From Pseudomonadota bacterium (GTDB lineage Bacteria; Pseudomonadota; Alphaproteobacteria; Rhizobiales; Rhizobiaceae), in assembly GCA_023404095.1 (NCBI GenBank), contig JAEYDD010000041.1:248001-312000 (forward strand): 64,000 nt of DNA, written 5' to 3'. Below are positions 43,409-50,316 of this stretch, piece after piece; position 1 is the first letter of the stretch, and each line of letters opens with the position of its first letter. Below the pieces are notes generated by a model. It worked only from the letters and a program-made list of their open reading frames with translations, was not told the origin of the DNA and did no database searches. Made by a program: the position numbers and the translations under genes.

Positions 43409-43897
43409 TCACATGACGATGAAGGTGACGCTGCCGTCGCCGTTCGACTGAACTGACAGGATGTGCTCGACCTTGACCTGCTGCGCTTCCAGCGCTGCGA
43501 CCAGATCGGGGTTGGAGCGGATATCCGACTGAAGCTTCTGCACGTCGTCGGCCTTCTCGTCGCCCATCATCCGGTATTGCTGGCGCATGTCCTCGTCGGC
43601 AATTTCGTCCACGCGCTGAACTGCAATCTTGGTCACGTCGACGGCCTGGAAGTCGCCGATACCCGATACGTCCGGCGTAATGGAGCCCGTGCTCATCATA
43701 TCGGTGGACTGGCTATCGGCTGGCTGCGCCGGGACAGGTGCCGCCGGCTTCATCGTGTCAGGCGAGACCTGGGCCATTTCCACGGGACGTGGCGTCGGCA
43801 CTGGCACTTTCGTGCCGTCGATAAGGGCCGCCGAAAAGGCGGGAACGGCGATTGCACTGGCAAGCAGAATGGACGAAAGAGCTGCAAACGGTTTCAT
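43409..43897 (-). CDS. Exported hypothetical protein, 162 aa
   Basis: I do not recognise a named family. There is a signal peptide (MKPFAALSSILLASAIAVPAFSA-ALI), then a Pro/Thr-rich linker (KVPVPTPRPVEMAQVSPDTMKPAAPVPAQ). The C-terminal helical part runs from about residue 82 (DFQAVDVTKIAVQRVDEIADEDMRQQYRMM) to KVEHILSVQSNGDGSVTFIVM. That last segment looks like a small conserved domain of rhizobial exported proteins. The ATG has a good GGGAG site (CGAAGGGAGAAAAAG). It is isolated, convergent with creA and followed upstream by pncA on the same strand. Confidence 0.7.
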   Translation of the reverse strand: MKPFAALSSILLASAIAVPAFSAALIDGTKVPVPTPRPVEMAQVSPDTMKPAAPVPAQPADSQSTDMMSTGSITPDVSGIGDFQAVDVTKIAVQRVDEIADEDMRQQYRMMGDEKADDVQKLQSDIRSNPDLVAALEAQQVKVEHILSVQSNGDGSVTFIVM

Positions 43898-43978
43898 CTT
43901 TTTCTCCCTTCGGGCGCTGTTGTCGCGCGCATTCGAAGGAGAAAATGCCGGTCTTTGCAGATTGTTCCGCCTGTATGG

Positions 43979-44617
43979 TCAGGCGTCCCGCGCGTCCGCC
44001 AGGATCTGCGACGCCCGGACGGTCACGACACCCGCCGCCGCCATGGCCTTTTCCGCCACAGCGATCGTGGCCGGATCGATGCCGCGGCTCAGGTCCTCGA
44101 CGAAGCGGACCTGCACGCCCGGCAGCATATCCACCGCGTCGATCGCCGAGGCCTGGACGCAGTAGTCGGTCGCAAGCCCGCCGATATCGAGTTGCGTGAC
44201 GCCGCGCTCCTTCAGATAGTCGGCAAGCCCGGTATGGGCGGACCGGTCGTTGTCACGAAAGGCCGAATAACTGTCGACAAGCCGATCCATGCCCTTCTTC
44301 TGTATGTAGTCGATCTTCCTGAGGTCGAGCTTGGGGTGCAGCGCGGCATCGTCGGTGTGCTCGACGCAATGGTCGGGCCACAGCACCTGCGGCTGCCCCT
44401 TCAGTTCTCCCATCTCGAAGGGCTGCTTGCCGGGATGGCTTGAGGCGAAACTGCCATGGCCGGCGGGGTGCCAGTCCTGCGAGGCGACCACCAGATCATA
44501 GCCGCCATCCTCCATCAGCCGGTTGGCAAGCGGGATCACCTCGTCTCCCCCTGGCACGGCAAGATTACCGCCGGGGCAGAAACCGGTCTGGAGATCGATC
44601 AGCAGCAGGCACTTCAT
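43979..44617 (-). CDS. pncA: Nicotinamidase (PncA family isochorismatase fold)
   Basis: PncA hydrolyses nicotinamide to nicotinate for NAD salvage. The 212-aa product has the catalytic triad: Asp in LLIDLQTGFCPGG, Lys in YIQKKGMDRLVDSYS and Cys in GGLATDYCVQASAIDAV. The metal-binding DWHPAGHGSFAS (Asp and His) and the WPDHCVEHTDDAALHPKL segment are also present. The start is the ATG at 44617 (MKCLLLIDLQ) with GGGAGT upstream; an ATG at 44674 would give 19 unconserved residues. It is transcribed as a single unit from the shared region with cheW, which lies upstream on the same strand with its own terminator. Confidence 0.95.
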   Translation of the reverse strand: MKCLLLIDLQTGFCPGGNLAVPGGDEVIPLANRLMEDGGYDLVVASQDWHPAGHGSFASSHPGKQPFEMGELKGQPQVLWPDHCVEHTDDAALHPKLDLRKIDYIQKKGMDRLVDSYSAFRDNDRSAHTGLADYLKERGVTQLDIGGLATDYCVQASAIDAVDMLPGVQVRFVEDLSRGIDPATIAVAEKAMAAAGVVTVRASQILADARDA

Positions 44618-44730
44618 GATGGTACTCCCGTCACCCGGCAAAAATCCCGGTATGGCGAGAATGGAGCATTCCATCGTCCGAAATCAAGAACTTGATGAAC
44701 CGAAGCTACGAAGACATTGAGCAGAAATGC

Positions 44731-44754
44731 AAAACCCCGACGGGATGGCCGGGG
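44731..44754 (-). terminator. Intrinsic terminator of cheW
   Basis: On the minus strand CCCCG-gccatcccgt-CGGGG is followed by TTTT, 72 bp after the cheW stop codon. Confidence 0.65.
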
Positions 44755-44793
44755 CTGCGAAACACACCTCGGATCGAAGCCGCTCAGGCAACC

Positions 44794-44835
44794 CGTGTCA
44801 GGCGGCCCGTGTCAGGCGGCCAGTGTCAAGCGGCC
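44794..44835 (-). repeat. Three 14-bp tandem repeats over the cheW stop codon
   Basis: On the plus strand CGTGTCAGGCGGCC (44794-44807, 44808-44821) is followed by the variant AGTGTCAAGCGGCC (44822-44835). The cheW TGA stop (44828-44826) lies inside the third unit. The other two are downstream, so the repeat has grown from the 3' end of the gene into the untranslated region. Confidence 0.85.
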
Positions 44836-45290
44836 TGCGCCAGCTCGTCGGCGATCACGGTGTCGAGATTGAGGAAGCAGACCATGGTCTTTTCCAGAGC
44901 AACGATGCCGCGGCAGAAGGCCCGCTGCGCTTCCGGAATGATCTCCGGTGCGGGTTGCAGGTCTTCGCTCTTGATGGTCATCATGTCCGAGACCTGTTCC
45001 ACCAGCAGGCCGACGAGCTTGCCGGCAATGTCGGTGACGATGATGGCAGAGCGCTCCGACGGCTCGGTCTGCTTCATGCCGAGACGGCAGGCCATATCGA
45101 TCACGGGAATGACGGCGCCGCGCAGGTTGATCAGCCCCAGCACGTAGGGCGGCGTGTGCGGCATCGGCGTCACCGGCGCCCAGCCGCGGATTTCGCGGAT
45201 CGCCATGATGTCGATGCAGAATTCCTGGTCACCGAGATGAAACGAGACGATTTCGAGATAGGCACCGGATTGCTTGATGGCGTTCGTCAT
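44826..45290 (-). CDS. cheW: CheW chemotaxis adaptor protein
   Basis: CheW couples chemoreceptors to the CheA kinase. The 154-aa product is nearly all CheW domain: YLEIVSFHLGDQEFCIDIMAIREIRGWAPVTPMPHTPPYVLGLINLRGAVIPVIDMACRLGM is the receptor/CheA-binding half. It is followed by ERSAIIVTDIAGKLVGLLVEQVSDMMTI and the C-terminal CFLNLDTVIADELAQA. No other chemotaxis genes are in the window, so it is an orphan copy or the only cheW located outside the main che cluster. It has its own terminator and begins with a standard ATG. Confidence 0.95.
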   Translation of the reverse strand: MTNAIKQSGAYLEIVSFHLGDQEFCIDIMAIREIRGWAPVTPMPHTPPYVLGLINLRGAVIPVIDMACRLGMKQTEPSERSAIIVTDIAGKLVGLLVEQVSDMMTIKSEDLQPAPEIIPEAQRAFCRGIVALEKTMVCFLNLDTVIADELAQAA

Positions 45291-45540
45291 GGTTCAGCTT
45301 CTTCCCAGACTTCGGAGGCAGGATCGCAAATGCGCGAGGCTCGACAGCCACGGGACCTCATGCCCGACGGGCGCCACGGCCCATACGCGTCCGGAGAATC
45401 GCAAGGATAGATTAAGGAAGCGCTAAAAATGGACCGCCAACTCTCCGTTTTGGCACATCCGAACCGCTGGGAATCGTCGCCCGATCCTCGCATACAGGGG
45501 CCTTGTTCCGCCCGCACATAAGTTGCGCTAGGATGCCTGC

Positions 45541-45699
45541 ATGACGCGGAACCGCCTGTCCCTCCGATCCACACTGGCCGTGGCCCTTGCGGCGACGCTT
45601 GCCACCGGGATACTCGCCATCGCTTTTGCCGGCTGGATCGGGCACGGTTCGTCGATCCTGCTTTCCATGGCCGAGAGCGGCCTTGCCTGGTGTTTCTGA
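45541..45699 (+). CDS. 52-aa small membrane protein upstream of the Sco gene
   Basis: This short frame reads MTRNRLSLRSTLAVALAATL, then a strongly hydrophobic stretch to AIAFAGWIGH, and ends MAESGLAWCF. It has one clear membrane helix (about residues 10-32) with a positive N-terminus and a conserved-looking Trp-Cys-Phe end. AGGATG lies about 6 nt before the ATG. Codon use is rich in G/C third positions like its neighbours, which supports real coding. It lies 138 bp upstream of the Sco-family gene on the same strand. I recall similar short proteins in rhizobial genomes at this place, but no function is known. Confidence 0.6.
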   Translation: MTRNRLSLRSTLAVALAATLATGILAIAFAGWIGHGSSILLSMAESGLAWCF

Positions 45700-45837
45700 A
45701 CCCTCGCTGACAATCACTTTCTCGCGAAAAACGCCATGCGGCGAACGGCACATTTGCGCCTCCTCCGGCAAGGCACTAAAGACACCAAGGAGCCGCCGCA
45801 GCCGCGGATCGGCCGTCAAACGATGTCGGATCGTTCC

Positions 45838-46437
45838 ATGAAAACCATACGCATTGCACTTTGGATCGCTATCGTCCTCCTCGCCGGCCTGCTCGGCTGG
45901 TTGACGCTGGAACTGAACCGGGCGGACGAAAAGCTCGCCGAGGGACCGTTCGGCGTTCCCTTTACCCTCGTTGCGCAGGATGGAAGCCCGATCGACGAGA
46001 AGGCGTTCACCGGCAAGCCGACCGCACTGTTCTTCGGCTTCACGCATTGCCCCGAAGTGTGCCCGACGACGCTTTTCGAACTCGACGGATGGCTTTCAAA
46101 GACCGATCCCGACGGCACGAAGATGCAGGCCTACTTCATCACCGTCGATCCGGAACGCGACACCCCTGAAATCGTCCAGAGCTATGTATCCAACGTTTCC
46201 AAGCGGATCACCGGCATCTCCGGCCCTGCCGACAAGGTGATGGACATGGTCAAGGGCTTCCGCGTCTATGCCCGGAAGGTGCCGGTCGACGAGAAGCAGC
46301 CCGACGGCGAATACACCATGGATCACACGGCCTCCGTTTTCCTGCTCGACCGCGACGGCCGTTTCCGGGGCACGATCGCCTATGGCGAGAACCCGGATGT
46401 TGCCGTACAAAAGCTGGAGAACCTCATCAAGGGATAG
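45838..46437 (+). CDS. Sco1/SenC family copper chaperone/thiol protein
   Basis: This membrane-anchored thioredoxin-fold protein is involved in assembling the CuA centre of cytochrome c oxidase or in thiol redox. It is about 199 aa, with an N-terminal helix (IALWIAIVLLAGLLGWLTLEL) and the CxxxC copper/redox motif in FFGFTHCPEVCPTTLFEL. The distal copper-binding His lies in EYTMDHTASVFLLDRDGRF, and the core is YFITVDPERDTPEIVQSYVSNV. Full family length. I used the ATG at 45838; 45823 (MSDRSMK) is equally possible. It precedes the FAD monooxygenase gene by 12 bp and may be co-transcribed with it. Confidence 0.92.
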   Translation: MKTIRIALWIAIVLLAGLLGWLTLELNRADEKLAEGPFGVPFTLVAQDGSPIDEKAFTGKPTALFFGFTHCPEVCPTTLFELDGWLSKTDPDGTKMQAYFITVDPERDTPEIVQSYVSNVSKRITGISGPADKVMDMVKGFRVYARKVPVDEKQPDGEYTMDHTASVFLLDRDGRFRGTIAYGENPDVAVQKLENLIKG

Positions 46438-46449
46438 GGATCTCCGATC

Positions 46450-47577
46450 ATGGTTTCACGCGCCGATACTTCGATCCTCATCGCCGGCGCGGGACCTGTG
46501 GGCCTTGCGCTTGCGCTCGAACTGGCGCGCCGCGGCTTGAAACCGCGCATCGTCAGCGAAAACGACGGTCCTGTGCCGGAAGAAGAGAGCCGTGCGCTCG
46601 GCATCAATGCCCGCACGCTGACGCTGCTGGCCCCATCGGGAGTGGCCGCCGACATCCAGGACCGGGCCCTGCACATCGAAGGCCTGCGTCTTTCCTCGCT
46701 CGGCAACCCGCTTCTGACGGTCAGGACAAACCGATATCGCGGCGAATATCCGGCGCTCAGCATCCTGCCGCAGGGGACGACGGAACGCCTTTTGCTGGCG
46801 CGGCTGAAGGCGCTCGGCATCGTGCCTGAATGGCGCACCGCAGTCATTTCCGTCAACGGAGGTACCGACGCGCCGGAAGTGACGGTTCATCGTGACGACG
46901 ACAGCGGCGAAACCGTCAGGCCTTCGATCCTGATAGGCGCGGACGGCGCGCATTCGCTCGTTCGTCGGTCCTGCGGCCTCTCCTTTCCGGGAAATGCCCT
47001 GGAGAATGAGTTCTTTCTCGCCGACTACGCCTACGATGCGCCTGTCGACGCCAGCCATGCGCGCGTCGACTTCACAAATCCCGGCGTGCTTGCCTGCATC
47101 CCGATCCGCGCCAACCTCCTGCGCTACATCTCGACGCATGCCGATTTCGAAGACCGCATCGCCCATCCGGCGGCGCCCGCCGCCCAGACCTGGCGTTCGC
47201 AGTTCAAGATCAGTTTCCGCCATGTCCAGGAGATGGCAAAGGGACGCGTATATCTGGCCGGCGACGCCGCGCACATCCATTCGCCGATCGGCGCTCGCGG
47301 CATGAACCTCGGCATCGAGGATGCCTGCTGGCTGGCCTGGCTGATTGCCGAGGGCCGGGAGGAGGAATATTCGAGGCTTCGCCTCCCCGCCGTACGCCGC
47401 GTGCTGCGCCAGACGCGAATGCTGACGGCCATCGTCACCATGGACCGGCCTTCTTCGCTGACGCTGCGAAACCGCCTGCTGCCCCTTTTGCCCCACCTGC
47501 CCTTTGCCGAAGACGCGTTGCTCAAGGGCATCGCCGGGATGGACACGCCGCATCCGCCCTGGCTCGCCGCGGCCTGA
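46450..47577 (+). CDS. FAD-dependent monooxygenase (PheA/TfdB, UbiH-like family)
   Basis: This 375-aa group A flavoprotein hydroxylase has the Rossmann dinucleotide motif SILIAGAGPVGLALALELARRGLKPRIV at the N-terminus and the second FAD motif RPSILIGADGAHSLVRRSCGL. The third is GRVYLAGDAAHIHSPIGARGMNLGIEDACWLAWLI. These three signatures are diagnostic. The aromatic substrate cannot be deduced. It starts 12 bp after the Sco-family gene and ends 126 bp before prmA, so a short operon is likely. The ATG at 46450 fits the family start. Confidence 0.9.
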   Translation: MVSRADTSILIAGAGPVGLALALELARRGLKPRIVSENDGPVPEEESRALGINARTLTLLAPSGVAADIQDRALHIEGLRLSSLGNPLLTVRTNRYRGEYPALSILPQGTTERLLLARLKALGIVPEWRTAVISVNGGTDAPEVTVHRDDDSGETVRPSILIGADGAHSLVRRSCGLSFPGNALENEFFLADYAYDAPVDASHARVDFTNPGVLACIPIRANLLRYISTHADFEDRIAHPAAPAAQTWRSQFKISFRHVQEMAKGRVYLAGDAAHIHSPIGARGMNLGIEDACWLAWLIAEGREEEYSRLRLPAVRRVLRQTRMLTAIVTMDRPSSLTLRNRLLPLLPHLPFAEDALLKGIAGMDTPHPPWLAAA

Positions 47578-47703
47578 ACTCTTTGCGCCTTGCTGCGGGA
47601 CATGCTACGTCGCCGCGCACCATGGCGCTGCCGGATGCTCCGCATTTCGCAGCCCCCATCTTTCAGGCGCCGGGCCAGCCCCGCCAATCAGGAACAGCAG
47701 ACC

Positions 47704-48582
47704 GTGAGCGAAATCCGCCTCTTCATTTCCACGACAGAGAAGAACGCCGACGCGATTCTCTCCCTGATGACCGATGCCTTCGAGGACGAGGGATACGCGA
47801 TCGCGACGATGGAGATCGACGAGAAGCGCGATATCTGGGAAGCCTCGCTTTACCTGATGATGGACGAGGAAGAGGAGATGCGGGAGCGTTTTGCCACCCT
47901 CCTGCGGCCGGCATTCCCCGAGGCGGAAATACAGCGTGAAGTCATCCCCGATGTCGACTGGATCGCCAAATCGCTGGAAGGCCTGCAGCCGGTGCGCGCC
48001 GGACGCTTCGTCGTCCACGGCTCGCATGACCGCGGAAAGGCGCGGGCGGGCGAGATCGCAATCGAGATCGACGCCGGACAGGCCTTCGGCACAGGCCACC
48101 ACGGCACCACCGCCGGCTGCCTTGAGGTCATCGAAAGCGTCATGCGCGCACGAAAGATCCGCTCCGCCCTGGACCTCGGCACCGGCAGCGGCGTGCTGGC
48201 GATCGCGGTCCGCAAGCTGGCGGCCATTCCGGTTCTGGCGACCGATATCGACCCGATCGCCATAAGGGTCGCCCGCGAGAATGTGCGAAAGAACGGCATT
48301 GCGACCGGACTAACGCTCGAGACGGCTCCCGGCTTCCATCACACCGCCTTCCGCCGCCACGGCCCGTTCGACCTCATCATCGCCAACATCCTCGCTCGCC
48401 CGCTGATGCGCATGGCACCGCAGCTCGTCGCGCACCTGGCACCGGGCGGCCAGGTGGTGCTCTCCGGCATCCTCGCAAACCAGCGCTGGAAGGTGATCGC
48501 CGCCTATAACGGCGCGGGCCTGCGCCATGTGCGCACGATCTGGCGCAACGGCTGGGTGACCATCCATCTCGACAGGTCGTAG
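47704..48582 (+). CDS. prmA: Ribosomal protein L11 methyltransferase
   Basis: PrmA tri-methylates several amines of ribosomal protein L11 using S-adenosylmethionine. The 292-aa product has the L11-binding N-terminal domain (about residues 1-80, SEIRLFISTTEKNADAILSLMTDAFEDEGYAIATMEI) joined to the methyltransferase domain. That domain carries the family signature QAFGTGHHGTTAGCLEVIE, the SAM motif ALDLGTGSGVLAIAVRKL and FDLIIANILARPLMRMAP. The best start is the GTG at 47704, aligned to the family start with CAGGAACAG upstream; earlier in-frame ATGs give unconserved sequence. It is the last gene of this plus-strand run. Confidence 0.95.
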   Translation: MSEIRLFISTTEKNADAILSLMTDAFEDEGYAIATMEIDEKRDIWEASLYLMMDEEEEMRERFATLLRPAFPEAEIQREVIPDVDWIAKSLEGLQPVRAGRFVVHGSHDRGKARAGEIAIEIDAGQAFGTGHHGTTAGCLEVIESVMRARKIRSALDLGTGSGVLAIAVRKLAAIPVLATDIDPIAIRVARENVRKNGIATGLTLETAPGFHHTAFRRHGPFDLIIANILARPLMRMAPQLVAHLAPGGQVVLSGILANQRWKVIAAYNGAGLRHVRTIWRNGWVTIHLDRS

Positions 48583-48598
48583 GGACCGGGAAAAGAAA

Positions 48599-48633
48599 AG
48601 CCTCCCGACCGCGCAGGGTTGCGATCGGGAGGC
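48599..48633 (-). terminator. Second, stronger hairpin terminator behind the sRNA
   Basis: On the minus strand GCCTCCCGA...TCGGGAGGC (9-bp perfect stem) is followed by TTTTCTTTT. It lies just after the sRNA terminator and 17 bp past the prmA stop, so it can serve as a backup terminator for minus-strand transcripts. Confidence 0.7.
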
Positions 48634-48636
48634 CTC

Positions 48637-48789
48637 AAAAGGAAAGGCGGTGCCAGAGGCACCGCCTATGGGCCGGTTTCCCGACCTGTCCGCGAGCTGG
48701 GAGGAGGAGTGCTCAAGCGGACTCTACGTGCTCCGAACGCCGACCCGGAGGAGGGAGGAGGAGTGACCGGGCAAGCGCCTGATCGGAAC
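48637..48789 (-). ncRNA. Candidate alpha-r14-like sRNA with two anti-Shine-Dalgarno loops
   Basis: On the minus strand two hairpins present CTCCTCCTCCC in their loops, complementary to Shine-Dalgarno sequences. Hairpin 1 is CCCGG/CCGGG (48771-48767 and 48748-48744) with an 18-nt loop. Hairpin 2 is GTCCGC/GCGGAC plus GAGC/GCTC (48722-48688) with a 13-nt loop. A terminator follows: GGCGGTGCC-TCT-GGCACCGCC and TTTCCTTTT. This layout matches the alpha-r14 sRNA family of rhizobia, whose hallmark is a CUCCUCCC loop. The 5' end is a guess, since the promoter is not clear. No reading frame of value overlaps it. Confidence 0.72.
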
Positions 48790-49005
48790 ACCTAGCATGA
48801 TCGCCTTGCGGCGAAACTTTCGATTACTTTCGTTTCAAACGCGCTTCGCGTTCGCTTCGATGCGCGCTTTATAACCCACCCGAAAATTCATCCCAGCGTT
48901 TTTTGAGCATGGGAGCCATGCATTTGGCGCATAGTGAAACGTCGAGCCTCACGTTACGAGAGGATCTAACCGCTTGCGGCGAACGCTACCGGTTCGCTGC
49001 CGGCT
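48790..49005. other. Region between sRNA and the D,D-carboxypeptidase gene
   Basis: It has short AT-rich stretches (TTTATAACCC, GCGTTTTTTGAGC) and presumably holds the sRNA promoter on the minus strand. I see no gene and no unambiguous -35/-10 pair. Confidence 0.4.
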
Positions 49006-50070
49006 TCAGGAAGGGCGCGGGCTGGGCCGGGGCACATCCGACGCATTGTCGTCGGCCCAGGTACTGATCGCATGGACCTGTCCGGGGATCTGGTCCCGCA
49101 AATAGGTTTCGTGCCCCGGCAGGCCCAGCGGATAAAGCGCGTCCCGGCTAGCCTCATAGGCTGCACTCTGGTCAGTGCAGAGGCGAATTCGCATATCCTG
49201 TGGCGCGACATCGGTCCGGTTTTGCAGATTGTCGACCAGTCCCGCCCCGGAAGACGGGAGGCGGCCGTCGAAGGCTTGCGTCAGATATTGCGCGGAGCGT
49301 TCGTTTCGCTCTCGTTCCGTAGTCGCCCCCAGAATGACCACCATCACGCGCCTGCCATTTCGTGTGGCCAGCCCGACGATGTTTCGCCCTGAGGCGCACA
49401 GGAAGCCGGTCTTCATTCCGATAGTGCCGCTGAAGCGGGTCAGCAGCAGGTTGTTGGACTTGATCTCCTTGCCGTCGATCGTGACTGCCGAGGCCATGAA
49501 GAACCGCCGGTATTCTGGGAACGCCCGATCCACTTCCATTCCAAGAATCGCAAGATCGCGCGCAGTGGTATAGTTGTTCCGGTCAAACAGGCCGTTCGGA
49601 TTGGAAAAATGGGTGCCGGTCAGCCCCAGGCGCGCCGACGTTTCGTTCATCCGGCGGACGAAGGAAGCCTCGTCGGAAGCCACGGCTTCAGCAAGGGCGA
49701 CTGCGACGTCATTCGCCGATGCGGCGATCATGGCGAAAAGCGCGTCCTCGAGCGTCATCGTCCGCCCGAAGGTCAGGCCGGATTCAAGGAACGCCTGCTT
49801 CATGGCGTTGCGGGTCATCGTGACGGGTGTCGTCAGCGTCACCTCGCCGGAACGAAGCGCTTCAAAGACGACGAGCGCCGTCATCAGCTTGGTCGTAGAG
49901 GCCGGATACCAGGGCACCCCGGCATCCTCCTGATAAAGCACCTGATGATTGTCGGTATCCACGACAAGCACAGGCGTGGCGTTGGCCGCTGCAGATGTGA
50001 CCCATGTGAAAAGGGATGCGATGAACACCAATCTTTTCCATGGTCGTCCGGCCATTTTGTTCGTGATCAT
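49006..50070 (-). CDS. dacA: D-alanyl-D-alanine carboxypeptidase (penicillin-binding protein 5/6 type)
   Basis: This periplasmic S11 serine peptidase trims the terminal D-Ala from peptidoglycan pentapeptides. It is about 354 aa. A signal peptide (KRLVFIASLFTWVTSAAANA-TPV) is followed by the active-site tetrad SxxK in YPASTTKLMTALVVFE, SxN in AASANDVAVALAEAV and KTG in GTIGMKTGFLCASGRNIVG. The PBP5-like C-terminal domain (RERNERSAQYLTQAFDG...) is shorter and ends with a Pro-rich tail rather than an obvious amphipathic anchor. The start is the ATG at 50070 with GGAGAC; the frame continues far upstream but without family similarity. Confidence 0.93.
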   Translation of the reverse strand: MITNKMAGRPWKRLVFIASLFTWVTSAAANATPVLVVDTDNHQVLYQEDAGVPWYPASTTKLMTALVVFEALRSGEVTLTTPVTMTRNAMKQAFLESGLTFGRTMTLEDALFAMIAASANDVAVALAEAVASDEASFVRRMNETSARLGLTGTHFSNPNGLFDRNNYTTARDLAILGMEVDRAFPEYRRFFMASAVTIDGKEIKSNNLLLTRFSGTIGMKTGFLCASGRNIVGLATRNGRRVMVVILGATTERERNERSAQYLTQAFDGRLPSSGAGLVDNLQNRTDVAPQDMRIRLCTDQSAAYEASRDALYPLGLPGHETYLRDQIPGQVHAISTWADDNASDVPRPSPRPS

Positions 50071-50316
50071 GTGCCAGTCTCCAGAGGGAAGGACGCCCAA
50101 ATGACACGATGCGCCGCCAGAGCACAAGCATTTGCTGCCGCGGCGATGGTGCACAGGCCGCCGCAATGGCGATACCGGGGCACGAAGCGCACGGCCAATA
50201 GAAAGCTTTCCAGCAATGCCGTCGCTTATTAGCAGCCTTCTCGGCCGACTCAATTCCCCTTCGCCGGCAGTTGCACTAGAGTCCGCTCCGAATCCAGTCT
50301 CATCCGGAAAGCAGCC

